Notes under the pieces: model-generated
Seen by the model: only the letters and a program-made list of their open reading frames with translations
Told to the model about the DNA's origin: nothing
Database searches by the model: none
In this document: positions 8,506 through 16,313 of the stretch, one piece after another
How the letters are laid out: each line of letters begins with the position of its first letter
Position numbering within the stretch: the stretch's first letter is position 1
Made by a program: the position numbers and the translations under genes
DNA from: Acidimicrobiaceae bacterium
GTDB taxonomy: Bacteria; Actinomycetota; Acidimicrobiia; Acidimicrobiales; RAAP-2
Assembly: GCA_003133685.1 (NCBI GenBank)
Contig: PKYQ01000015.1
Coordinates: forward strand, 91,619-132,433
Length of the DNA stretch: 40,815 bases
Reading direction: 5' to 3'

Positions 8506-8601
8506 TGTCTTCTCCTTTGACGTGCTTAGTTCCAGAGTAGTGCGCCCCGCGTCGCTTCGCGATGGCGCCCATGACAGTTCGTTCTTCGATTCGACAAGAC
8601 T

Positions 8602-9273
8602 GTGCGGATGTCGAACCTGACCAGGGGTACAGCCCGCGACTCGCTCAGCGTGGCGATCACGGTCGGCGCCTACGGCGTGGCTTTTGGGGCGGCCAGCGTC
8701 GCCGCGGGCTTCTCCGTGGTGCAAAGTTGTCTCTTTTCGCTCCTCACCTTCACCGGCGCGAGTCAATTCGCCGCGATAGGTGTCGTCGCCTCCGGCGGTG
8801 CGGTCGCCAGCGCAATAGCGGCCGCGACGATGCTCGGCACTCGAAACGCCCTCTACGGCATCCAGATGGCGCCGTTACTCCAGGTGAAGGGTGTTCGCCG
8901 GGTGCTCGCGGCGCACGTCACGATCGACGAGTCGACCGGTGTCGCGCTCTCCCAAGCCCCCCGTGGCGTCGCGGCGATGCGCGAGGGCTTCTGGATCACC
9001 GGGACCGGCGTCTTCCTCTTTTGGAACATCTTCACGTTGCTCGGCGCGCTCGGCGCCAAAGCGCTCGGCAATCCCGCGTCGTGGGGTCTCGACGCGGCGG
9101 TGCCCGCGGCGTTCCTCGGACTGTTGTGGCCCCGTTTGGAAACGAACTTCCTACGCGGTGTCGCGGTCACCTCCATGGTCTTCGCGATGCTCGTCACGCC
9201 GTGGCTACCGGCGGGCTTGCCGATCATCGCGACGACGGCCGTCGCGATGATGCTCGGTTGGAGGGCGCGGTGA
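8602..9273 (+). CDS. azlC: AzlC family branched-chain amino acid exporter, large subunit
   Basis: Large membrane subunit of the two-part AzlCD (YgaZH-like) exporter, associated with efflux of valine, leucine or analogues. The protein is 223 aa, mostly hydrophobic, with the AzlC hallmark SLLTFTGASQFAAIG near residues 50-65 and TMLGTRNALYGIQMAP near residues 75-90. Translation may begin at GTG 8602 or ATG 8608; neither has a convincing Shine-Dalgarno. The stop overlaps the azlD start (GTGA), giving a coupled pair. Substrate preference cannot be told from the sequence. Confidence 0.9.
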   Translation: MRMSNLTRGTARDSLSVAITVGAYGVAFGAASVAAGFSVVQSCLFSLLTFTGASQFAAIGVVASGGAVASAIAAATMLGTRNALYGIQMAPLLQVKGVRRVLAAHVTIDESTGVALSQAPRGVAAMREGFWITGTGVFLFWNIFTLLGALGAKALGNPASWGLDAAVPAAFLGLLWPRLETNFLRGVAVTSMVFAMLVTPWLPAGLPIIATTAVAMMLGWRAR

Positions 9274-9584
9274 GTCCGACGGCGATGTGGATAGTGCTGG
9301 GCGCGACGAGCGTGCTGTGTTTCTCCATCAAGTTGCTCGGTCACCTCGTCCCCGAACCGTGGTTGGCGAACGCTCGACTGCAACGCATCAACGCGCTGAT
9401 TCCAATTTCGTTGCTCAGCGCACTGGTCATCGCCCAAGGTGTCGTGGTGAAGACCCACGTGGTCATCGATCACCGACTCGCCGGTCTTGGCGTCGCCCTC
9501 GCCGCGCTCTTCGCGAAGGCCCCGTTCCCGGTGGTTGTCGTGGCGGCGGCGGCTACTTCCGCGCTCGTCTATCACTTGCATTAG
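9270..9584 (+). CDS. azlD: AzlD family branched-chain amino acid exporter, small subunit
   Basis: Small membrane partner of AzlC. The 104-aa product has three to four hydrophobic helices and the family-like segments LGHLVPEPWL and INALIPISLLSAL. GTG start at 9270 overlaps the azlC stop, which fixes the start. Both genes are needed for export in characterised systems. It is followed by about 180 bases in which I see no gene. Confidence 0.87.
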   Translation: MSPTAMWIVLGATSVLCFSIKLLGHLVPEPWLANARLQRINALIPISLLSALVIAQGVVVKTHVVIDHRLAGLGVALAALFAKAPFPVVVVAAAATSALVYHLH

Positions 9585-9762
9585 GCGACGAATCGCAGGC
9601 TTAACTACTTATGGGCCGTCCATCTGACTGCCACTCGGCCTTGATCGAAGAGGTTATTAGGGCCTCGGTCGAATAATCGTGAACATCATCGAAGAGACTC
9701 CTGCTACCAGCACCGCGAAGACGCCGCCGGTAAGCACCGCCGTCGAGGACCCAGCAGCAGGC

Positions 9763-11025
9763 CTATGGGGCCAGAGAGCCTATGGACACGATCGCGACTC
9801 CGTCCTTGCGCCGGTAGCTGTAGCCGGACATACAGATCACGGCGAGAACTGACGGAGCTCCGCTCTTCTTTGTGTCGACAACATCGGCGAGGCGAAGCAG
9901 TGCGGTCGCGCCTTCATCAATCAGTTTCTCGCCACCAAGCTTTACTTCAAACGCCCCCCATCGCCCATCGGAAAGTTGGATGATGGCGTCAACCTCGAGG
10001 CCGGACTTGTCTCTGTAGTGAGACACCAAGCCGTCGAGAGGCTGTGACAGGACACGGAGGTCACGAATGACAAGCGACTCGAACATAAGCCCGAGAAATT
10101 CCAGATCCTTACTAAGTCTGGCCGGACCAGCACCCAGCGCGGCGGCCGCAAGTGATGGATCGACGAATTGCCGTTTCATAGCTTGTCGAAGTGGTGTCTT
10201 CGAGCGAAGATGCGGTGACCAGGCTGGCAGGTCTTCAATTACCATCACCCGAGACAGGGCTTCGAGGTAACCGTTGACGGTGTTCGGTGACATAATCTCA
10301 CCAGGCCCGCTCGAGTCCGTGGCGAGCGTTTTCAGAGTCACTTCCGTGGAGACGTTGCGGGCCAGCGAAGAGAGAAGTAGCGCAACCTTCGCGGGGTCTC
10401 GCCTGGGCCCGGAAACCCGATTCACGTCGACCTGTCGGATCTGCGTCAGGTAGTCCTTCGCGGCCTGTGCGGCGCTGGCTACGGACCCGATTTGCTGTGC
10501 GGGCCAGCCTCCACGCACGAGGAGATCGGCGAGCTCGGGAACCGAGAGCTTCATATCACCGGCGCGAAGAGTCTCGCCATTCATAAGCGCGGCCAGTGAG
10601 ATGGTTCCCGCCCCACCGGTGCTTTCGAAGAGGCACATCGGACGCATGCGGATGAAGGAAAACCGGCCTGCTCCAGAATGGCGATTGGGGTCGTCATCGG
10701 GCACCGCCGATCCGGTAAGTATGAACTGCCCGGGCCGCTTTCGGTCGTCGGAGAGTTGCCGGGCGTGGTTCCAGACCGCCGGTTCTGTTTGCCATTCATC
10801 GATTAGTCGAGGGGTCTCCCCTTCCAGGACAAGTGCTGGGTCGGTCGCCGCGGCGAGTCGGGCTGCACCATCGACATCGAGTCGGACGACGCTGCGGGCT
10901 GCTTGAAGTGCGGTCTCGGTCTTACCGCAGGCCTTCGCGCCCTCGATCACAACGATTCGTGCGGATTCCAGCCTCCGGGTTAGTTCATCATCGACAATAC
11001 GTGGGATATAGGTCATGTCACTCAC
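9763..11025 (-). CDS. ATP-binding protein with C-terminal DUF4143 domain
   Basis: Stand-alone AAA-like ATPase of about 420 aa. The N-terminal ATPase domain has Walker A GAKACGKTETAL and a Walker B-like segment PRLIDEWQ, with FILTGSA further on as in this family. The DUF4143 region follows, with the PD-(D/E)xK-like strand pattern SGLEVDAIIQL ... GAFEVKLGG near the C-terminus. Such proteins are common, patchily distributed and of unknown function. Start placed at GTG 11025: a TAATAT -10-like hexamer lies at 11032-11037, which would make a leaderless message; ATG 11016 is the alternative. The upstream region carries four tandem 23-bp repeats. The gene lies alone between azlCD and a crotonase gene. 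Confidence 0.85.
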   Translation of the reverse strand: MSDMTYIPRIVDDELTRRLESARIVVIEGAKACGKTETALQAARSVVRLDVDGAARLAAATDPALVLEGETPRLIDEWQTEPAVWNHARQLSDDRKRPGQFILTGSAVPDDDPNRHSGAGRFSFIRMRPMCLFESTGGAGTISLAALMNGETLRAGDMKLSVPELADLLVRGGWPAQQIGSVASAAQAAKDYLTQIRQVDVNRVSGPRRDPAKVALLLSSLARNVSTEVTLKTLATDSSGPGEIMSPNTVNGYLEALSRVMVIEDLPAWSPHLRSKTPLRQAMKRQFVDPSLAAAALGAGPARLSKDLEFLGLMFESLVIRDLRVLSQPLDGLVSHYRDKSGLEVDAIIQLSDGRWGAFEVKLGGEKLIDEGATALLRLADVVDTKKSGAPSVLAVICMSGYSYRRKDGVAIVSIGSLAP

Positions 11026-11031
11026 GGTTCT

Positions 11032-11037
11032 TATATT
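11032..11037 (-). promoter_or_regulatory. -10-like box for the DUF4143 ATPase gene
   Basis: TAATAT on the minus strand lies 6 bases before GTG 11025, the spacing expected of a leaderless actinobacterial transcript. The -35 region falls at the edge of the tandem repeats, so these could control it. Confidence 0.4.
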
Positions 11038-11057
11038 ACCTGATGAATCCATAGACT

Positions 11058-11149
11058 GACGATTTTGGCGCGATTCCGCTGCCGATTTTGGCACTAATCC
11101 ATTGACGATTTTGGCACTATTCCACTAGCGAGTTTGGTCAACTCGACGC
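11058..11149. repeat. Four tandem 23-bp repeats upstream of the DUF4143 ATPase
   Basis: Three units at 11058-11080, 11081-11103 and 11104-11126 share the core CGATTTTGGC followed by (A/G)(C)(T/G)-ATTCC-like ends; a fourth, weaker unit is at 11127-11149 (GCGAGTTTGGTCAA). Strict 23-base periodicity places the units on roughly similar DNA faces. They could be an operator array, iterons, or the subterminal repeats left by a transposon end (IS21-family ends carry such repeats). Confidence 0.75.
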
Positions 11150-11308
11150 TCCAAGTTTCTTCAGAGGTACGCCGTGGAGTAGTTACCAGGGACTGCCGCC
11201 CTATGTCTGTGCTTCGCAGAATCTGTGTACGAACACCGAGTTCGGCTGGGGCATTTTCAGTATTCCTTGTAATAACTGACAAGTGGCGGTGAGATTGACA
11301 CCCCATAA

Positions 11309-12073
11309 CTACTTACCCTGCCAGTTGGGTTCGCGTTTCTCGGCGAAGGCCACCGCGCCCTCCATCGCGTCCGAGCTGCGACCGATTATTCCGAACGCTT
11401 CGGTGTTGAGCAGCCAGCACTCCTCTTCGGAGAGCTCACGCGACTTCTTCATGACGTACTTTGACGTGCGCACGGCGAGAGGAGCGTTCTTCGCGATGCG
11501 CTCGGCGAGTGCCACGGCTTCGTCCAGGACTTTCTCGCCCGGCACGACGCGGTTCACGAGACCGAGTTCGTAGGCGCGGTGGGCGTCGATGGGTTCGGCG
11601 GTGAGCGCCATCTCGTAGGCGACGGCGAGTGGGATGAGCTTGGGCAGGCGAATCAGGCCGCCGCCGCCGGCGATCAGACCGCGGGCCGCTTCGGGAATGC
11701 CGAACTTGGCGTGCTCGGCCGCGACGACCATGTCGCAACTGATCAGGATCTCGAATCCTCCCGCGAGCGCGGCGCCGTTGGCGGCGGCGATGAGTGGTTT
11801 CGGGAAGTCGCGCTGGGTGATGCCGCCGAATCCTTTGTCGGTGATTGGGAACTCACCGGCGGCGAAGGCCTTGAGGTCCATACCTGCGGAGAAGGCCTTG
11901 TCGCCCGCACCGGTCAAGACGACGACCCAGACGTCGTCGTCGCTCTCGCACGCGTCGAGTGCGTCGCCGAGGGCGATGGCGGTCGCGCGGTTGATGGCGT
12001 TGCGCGCTTCGGGACGATTGATGGTGAGAATCTCGACGTGTCCTCGTCGTTCGCGTAGTACTTCGTCAGCCAT
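11309..12073 (-). CDS. Crotonase / enoyl-CoA hydratase family protein
   Basis: Probable enoyl-CoA hydratase (adds water across 2-enoyl-CoA in fatty-acid or amino-acid beta-oxidation). The product is 254 aa, usual for the family. The CoA-binding and oxyanion-hole segments are present (GDKAFSAGMDLKAF and AANGAALAGGFE). Both glutamates that act in classic hydratases are conserved in GGFEILISCD and FGIPEAARGL. Start at ATG 12073 with AAGGAG four bases upstream; a longer reading overlaps the divergent gene and has no support. Isomerase or dehalogenase activity within the superfamily cannot be excluded. It is divergent from the glycosidase-like gene at 12157. Confidence 0.9.
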   Translation of the reverse strand: MADEVLRERRGHVEILTINRPEARNAINRATAIALGDALDACESDDDVWVVVLTGAGDKAFSAGMDLKAFAAGEFPITDKGFGGITQRDFPKPLIAAANGAALAGGFEILISCDMVVAAEHAKFGIPEAARGLIAGGGGLIRLPKLIPLAVAYEMALTAEPIDAHRAYELGLVNRVVPGEKVLDEAVALAERIAKNAPLAVRTSKYVMKKSRELSEEECWLLNTEAFGIIGRSSDAMEGAVAFAEKREPNWQGK

Positions 12074-12156
12074 GGTGCTCCTTCGATCGGCCCCCGAGGG
12101 GCAACGAATCGAACGATACCGGAGTTCGATTCGACCTCGCGTGCGAAACTGATCCG

Positions 12157-12957
12157 GTGGAGAGACGACCGCGGCGCTACGTGACCCTCGAGGGTTACGC
12201 CGTCGAGGGAGGTCTCGACGGACCGTATCAACCATCGACGTGCTTTCGCCCCACGATCGCGCTCGGGCGACACGTCGGACCCGGTGAGGCCGACGACCTG
12301 TGGCACGACTACGAGCGGGTGCTCGACCTGGTCCCGGCGATGGGTTTTAACGGCGTGCGTCTCAGCGTCGAGTGGGCCCGGGTCGAACCGCACCGCGGCC
12401 GGGTCGACGAGACGGCGCTCGAGCGCTACGCCGAGGTTGCGCGCCACGCGCACTCCCTGGGACTCGGCGTGAGCGTCGTGATCGTCGACGCGGCCTGGCC
12501 CGCGTGGCTCGGTCTCGAGGCGTGGCTCTTGCCGTGGGTCGTGCCCTGCGTGCTCGAACAGGCGCGGCGCGTGGAGCGTGGCGTACCGGCTGATGGCGTG
12601 GTGGTATTCGCCGACGCCGAGGCCCTGGTGAATGGCTTTCTGGATTCCAGCGCGCCCCCGTGGCGACGCGGCGCCCGCGTAGACGCCGAGATGGCGCACG
12701 ATCAGATCGACTCGATTTTGGCGACTCTAGGGAACGATCCTTTGGTCGGTCCAAAGATCGTGGCGACCAGCGCCAGTGTTCGCGTCGAGCAACCAATGGC
12801 CGATATAAGGGCCGCGCTCGAGACCGAATGCGACGAATTGTACGTCCGGTCCCTGGTGGGCGGTCACGGGCCGAGCGCGAGCGCGGGACTATTAGTCAAG
12901 CGCTCCGACGCCTGGCGTGTCGAGGCGAGCGAGGAACTACTCGACGTTCTGCGCTGA
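12157..12957 (+). CDS. Glycoside hydrolase family 1-like protein, probably inactive
   Basis: The 266-aa product resembles the first half of a family 1 (beta/alpha)8-barrel. An opening like that of beta-glucosidases (GEADDLWHDYERVLDLV) is followed by GFNGVRLSVEWARVEP, matching the GH1 pattern of a barrel strand ending in SxxWxRxxP. Where GH1 enzymes carry the acid/base NEP motif, this protein reads VVFADAEALVNGF, and no second catalytic ENG motif is seen. At about 60% of normal GH1 length it is probably a pseudoenzyme or a reduced family. GTG start at 12157. Its last 21 bases overlap the convergent dedA-like gene. Function unknown. Confidence 0.65.
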   Translation: MERRPRRYVTLEGYAVEGGLDGPYQPSTCFRPTIALGRHVGPGEADDLWHDYERVLDLVPAMGFNGVRLSVEWARVEPHRGRVDETALERYAEVARHAHSLGLGVSVVIVDAAWPAWLGLEAWLLPWVVPCVLEQARRVERGVPADGVVVFADAEALVNGFLDSSAPPWRRGARVDAEMAHDQIDSILATLGNDPLVGPKIVATSASVRVEQPMADIRAALETECDELYVRSLVGGHGPSASAGLLVKRSDAWRVEASEELLDVLR

Positions 12958-13608
12958 GTCGTCGCCCTCGTGGTACGTGCGGTTCTCGTTGGTCTCGCGA
13001 CGCTTCTTCACGAAGTGGAAGATGACGAAGAACAGGATCATCGCAATCAACACGCTCAGTCCCATCCAGCTGGCGTACTTCTCGATTCGCGTGAGGGCCG
13101 TGCCCGCGAAGTACCCGAGCAGCGTGAAGCCGGTGCCCCAGATGATCCCGCCGAGGGCGTTCGCGACGAGGAAACGCCGGTAGTTCATTTGACTCATGCC
13201 CGCGAGTCCCGGCATCACCGCGCGCAAGAACGCCGTGAATCGTCCGATGAAGACGTAGATCGGGCCTCGTCGTCGAAGGCCTTCGAGGGCGCGCTCCAAC
13301 GCGCCGCGCCGGTGTTTCAGTATCGGCAACGTCATCAATGACTCGCCGTAGCGGCGTCCGATCACGTAGCCCACGGAGTCACCGGTGATCGCGGCCACGA
13401 CGACCAAGGCGGCGACGAGCACGACGTTGACGTGCCCTTGGGAGGCGACGACGCCGGCCACGAGGACCGCGGTCTCGCCGGGCAGGATGAATCCGATGAA
13501 GAGGGCCGCCTCGCCGAAGACGAGCAGCGTGACGAGTCCGTAGACGAGTCCTGACGGGAGCCGGTGTATCTCGCTCAGCAGATACGAGACAATGGAGGCG
13601 GCGAGCAC
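12937..13608 (-). CDS. DedA family membrane protein (VTT domain)
   Basis: Integral membrane protein of 223 aa from the DedA/VTT superfamily, whose members act as lipid carriers or scramblases and support envelope homeostasis. Visible marks are FGEAALFIGFILPGETAVL near the N-terminus, GDSVGYVIGRRYGES and the conserved FIGRFTAFLRAVMPGLAGMSQM, followed by GGIIWGTGFTLLGYFAG. About five hydrophobic segments; the C-terminus is a charged tail (KKRRETNENR). It is convergent with the GH1-like gene and overlaps it by 21 bases. The specific lipid is unknown. Confidence 0.92.
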   Translation of the reverse strand: MLAASIVSYLLSEIHRLPSGLVYGLVTLLVFGEAALFIGFILPGETAVLVAGVVASQGHVNVVLVAALVVVAAITGDSVGYVIGRRYGESLMTLPILKHRRGALERALEGLRRRGPIYVFIGRFTAFLRAVMPGLAGMSQMNYRRFLVANALGGIIWGTGFTLLGYFAGTALTRIEKYASWMGLSVLIAMILFFVIFHFVKKRRETNENRTYHEGDDSAQNVE

Positions 13609-13735
13609 TCGACCATTCTCCTAGATAACGATTACCTCAAAGGGGTACCCGTCTGAAATCAGTAGATGAGCGGCATTAAGCCGAGACGTGGACGCCTCCG
13701 AGGTGCGGGGCGCTCGCGGCTTTTCTGAGCGAGTA

Positions 13736-14818
13736 TTAGATGGGGAAACGTTGCCTTAGCCAATCGGCGAAGAGTGGGTCGACAACTCTCAGTTCTCCGC
13801 CCTTGTCGAAGAGATCTCCACTGTCGAGAAGTGTTTGGCGGGCGTGGGTTGCTGTGCCCTTTGCCAGTTCGAGAAGATCCGCTTCGGCCCCGTAGATGCT
13901 GCCCGAGCGGGCAATGGAGCGCAGGACGTCACGTTCGCCGCGTTCGAAGTGAGAGTAGATGCGTTCCATGCCTTCACCGGTCCCATGTCGGACGTCGTCC
14001 AGCCCTGCTGCCCACCAGTCTTCTGCAGTCGTCGCTGCGTCCCAATTCCGCCAAGCAGCATCGGCGAGTTGCATACTTCGTTGAGGGTGCCCACCACTGA
14101 ATAGGTGGATAAGTGCCGCTAGCCCGCCCGAATCCCGTTCAGATTGTGCGAAACCGGTGCGGACTGTCTCCTCGAGGGCTGCGGCGGAGATCGAGCCGAT
14201 CTCGATGAGATCTGCCTGACCGTAGAACGGTTCGGCCCGATCGGTGAACAAAGCGCGCATCATCGAAGGGTGGGAACCGGCAAACACGAGTCCGAGATCG
14301 CCGTAGTGGTGTTGAATCGCCGTACGAAGCAATCCGGCCGCCCCGGGGACCCGGGCGATTGAAGAGAACTCGTCGATTACGAGCAGAGTCGGTTCACGCT
14401 GCGCGGTCCGAACGAGCACATCGAGCGTTGAGGCAAAGGTAATCGCCGGGTCAGGGCGGAGTCGGGCCGGTCCGGCCAACTCGACTTTGACCATCCCCAG
14501 GTTAAGTGACATCGATAAGGCGAGGTTGCGAGCGGCCGTTTGCCATCGCCCTGTCGGGCCAGCGAGAGCATCGTCGAATCGCACAGCCACATCAGCGGAC
14601 GACGCCACCTCATAGAGGTCGACCCAGACGGTGGTGACCTCGCTCAGTTCAGAAGCCACCCGGCGCAGAACGCTCGTCTTGCCATACCGGCGCGGGCCAA
14701 GGAGGACGGTCACCCTCCGTTCAGTGACTCGCTCCACAAGGTCGGCCACCAACTCACGGCGCTCGACCACTTGGAATGGCTCAAGCGGTCCTTGGTACGG
14801 AAACGGGGAAGCTCTCAC
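13736..14818 (-). CDS. Stand-alone AAA/STAND-like ATPase
   Basis: P-loop ATPase of 360 aa resembling the ATPase_2 (archaeal ATPase, PF01637-like) group. The N-terminus reads FQVVERRELVADLVERV, as in proteins that open with a 'FVGR-E-L' motif. Walker A is GPRRYGKTSVLRR (about residues 41-53), Walker B LLVIDEFSSIAR, and a sensor-like strand LVFAGSHPSMM. The C-terminal ~90 residues look like a winged-helix module (RDVLRSIARSGSIYGAEADLLELAKG). GTG start at 14818. The promoter region contains an inverted repeat and a direct repeat. Function unknown; such ATPases occur as solitary, mobile-looking genes. Confidence 0.8.
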   Translation of the reverse strand: MRASPFPYQGPLEPFQVVERRELVADLVERVTERRVTVLLGPRRYGKTSVLRRVASELSEVTTVWVDLYEVASSADVAVRFDDALAGPTGRWQTAARNLALSMSLNLGMVKVELAGPARLRPDPAITFASTLDVLVRTAQREPTLLVIDEFSSIARVPGAAGLLRTAIQHHYGDLGLVFAGSHPSMMRALFTDRAEPFYGQADLIEIGSISAAALEETVRTGFAQSERDSGGLAALIHLFSGGHPQRSMQLADAAWRNWDAATTAEDWWAAGLDDVRHGTGEGMERIYSHFERGERDVLRSIARSGSIYGAEADLLELAKGTATHARQTLLDSGDLFDKGGELRVVDPLFADWLRQRFPI

Positions 14819-14829
14819 AACGTCATGGT

Positions 14830-14874
14830 ATCATAATCCAGAACCTTTTAGGTTCTGTTTTATAGAATCATAAT
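14830..14874. promoter_or_regulatory. Putative operator/promoter of the ATPase gene at 13736-14818
   Basis: A perfect 7-bp inverted repeat CAGAACC-N5-GGTTCTG lies at 14839-14857. A -10-like TATGAT (minus strand, 14830-14835) follows it, so the dyad would sit within the promoter spacer. The octamer ATCATAAT occurs twice, at 14830-14837 and 14867-14874, flanking the dyad. The layout suggests a regulated, perhaps autoregulated, promoter in an AT-rich island. Confidence 0.5.
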
Positions 14875-15089
14875 GACTCGTCCTTGCCCATTGACCCACT
14901 GTTTGGTCCGATCGGGCGCGGTGGCCCAATGACAATCTCGCGGCGACAGGGTTCTTCAAATGACGAGCGGTGACACCAGGGATATGTCTGGGCTGGGCGG
15001 ACTGCGGGATTTTCAACTGCACCCCTCTACACCTAAGGACTTCAGTTCGCGAAGTCAATCCCAAATTCGCCCTGTGCCACGATGGCAGC

Positions 15090-16313
15090 ATGCCAATAAC
15101 GCCCGTCCCGCCCGTTGGTCGCGCCCGTGGGGCCGAACGTCGTCTCCCGCTCGGTGCCCCGGTTCGAGCCTGGTCCATGGCCGAATGGGCGTTGTTACCG
15201 CTTCGACTCTTCCTCGGCGCGACGTTCCTCTACGCCGGACTGCAAAAGCTGGCCAACCCGAACTTCTTTCGTGCGCCGAGTCCGATATCGATCCAGGCCC
15301 AGCTCATCGCCGCCTCGCACACGAGTCCCCTCCATGCCCTGCTCCTCCACTTGATCCGCGTCGCTGCGCCGATCGGCATTGTCATTTCATTCTCCGAGGT
15401 CGCGATCGGCATCGGCGTGTTGCTCGGACTCTGGACTCGAATTGCCGCGATCGGCGGCGCGATCCTGTCCTTCAGCCTGTTCTTGACGATTAGCTTTCAC
15501 GCCGCGCCGTACTTCACCGGCGCCGACATCGTCTTCTTCTTCGCCTGGCTGCCCTTCATCATCACGGGCGGTGGTACGAAACTTTCGGCCGACGCGTGGA
15601 TCGCCAATCGAGTCGCGCAGCGAGAAGGTGTCCCCTCGCCCGAGTTGGTGGCGATACCGTTCGCGACCGTGCAACAGATCTGTGGTCATTTCCACCAGGG
15701 CGCGTGCGCGGCACGCGAAGGACTGGCCTGTGACAAAGCGGTCTGTCCCGTCCTGCTCGGGAATCGGGCGCCGTTGGTGACGCGCGTGTCGATCGACTCG
15801 GTTGATCGACGGGCGCTCGTCATGGGTGGCGCGGTCGCGGCCGGGGTGGGTGCGGCGGCGTTGATCCTCGGCGGTGTCGTCGCCGAGACCGGCAAGTTGA
15901 TCGGGGGAGCGAAGCCCGCCCGGAGCGCCACGACGCAGTTCGCGTTGCCGACGGGTGGTTCGACGACGACCACTGCACCCACCACGGGTCCGACCAACTC
16001 GACGACGAAGGGCACGCTGCTCGGGAGTGCGAAGGACGTGCCGAAGGGACACGCCGCCGCGTTCACCATTCCTTCATCGGGCGATCCGGGCATCGTGATT
16101 CACGCCGACGGCGCCTACTTCGCTTACGACGCGGTCTGTCCGCACGCCGGTTGCACCGTTGGTTACTACGCGGCGAACGACGTCATCGTCTGTCCGTGTC
16201 ACGGTTCGGAGTTCGCGGTGACGACCGGCGACGTCATGAACGGGCCGGCGCCGCACGGACTCGCCAAGCTCAAGATTGTCGAAGGGTCGAACGGTAACCT
16301 CTACTTGCAATGA
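15090..16313 (+). CDS. DoxX-like membrane domain fused to a Rieske [2Fe-2S] domain
   Basis: Predicted membrane-bound redox protein of 407 aa. Residues ~30-170 form a four-helix DoxX/DoxD-like domain (LFLGATFLYAGLQKLANP is the family opening), known from thiosulfate:quinone oxidoreductase subunits and other membrane redox partners. A linker with four cysteines follows (CGHFHQGACAAREGLAC then DKAVC). A twin-arginine segment, VDRRALVMGGAVAAG with Arg240-Arg241, precedes a hydrophobic helix. After a Ser/Thr/Pro-rich spacer the Rieske domain ends the protein, with CPHAGC (350-355) and CPCHGSEF (368-375); cluster ligands would be Cys350, His352, Cys368 and His371. Start at ATG 15090. The stop overlaps the response regulator start (ATGA), so the three genes are one operon. 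Substrate unknown. Confidence 0.82.
   Translation: MPITPVPPVGRARGAERRLPLGAPVRAWSMAEWALLPLRLFLGATFLYAGLQKLANPNFFRAPSPISIQAQLIAASHTSPLHALLLHLIRVAAPIGIVISFSEVAIGIGVLLGLWTRIAAIGGAILSFSLFLTISFHAAPYFTGADIVFFFAWLPFIITGGGTKLSADAWIANRVAQREGVPSPELVAIPFATVQQICGHFHQGACAAREGLACDKAVCPVLLGNRAPLVTRVSIDSVDRRALVMGGAVAAGVGAAALILGGVVAETGKLIGGAKPARSATTQFALPTGGSTTTTAPTTGPTNSTTKGTLLGSAKDVPKGHAAAFTIPSSGDPGIVIHADGAYFAYDAVCPHAGCTVGYYAANDVIVCPCHGSEFAVTTGDVMNGPAPHGLAKLKIVEGSNGNLYLQ

Noticed and set aside
9585-9762. Small gene between azlD and the DUF4143 ATPase
   Set aside because: Short frames only, no ribosome site and no recognisable peptide.
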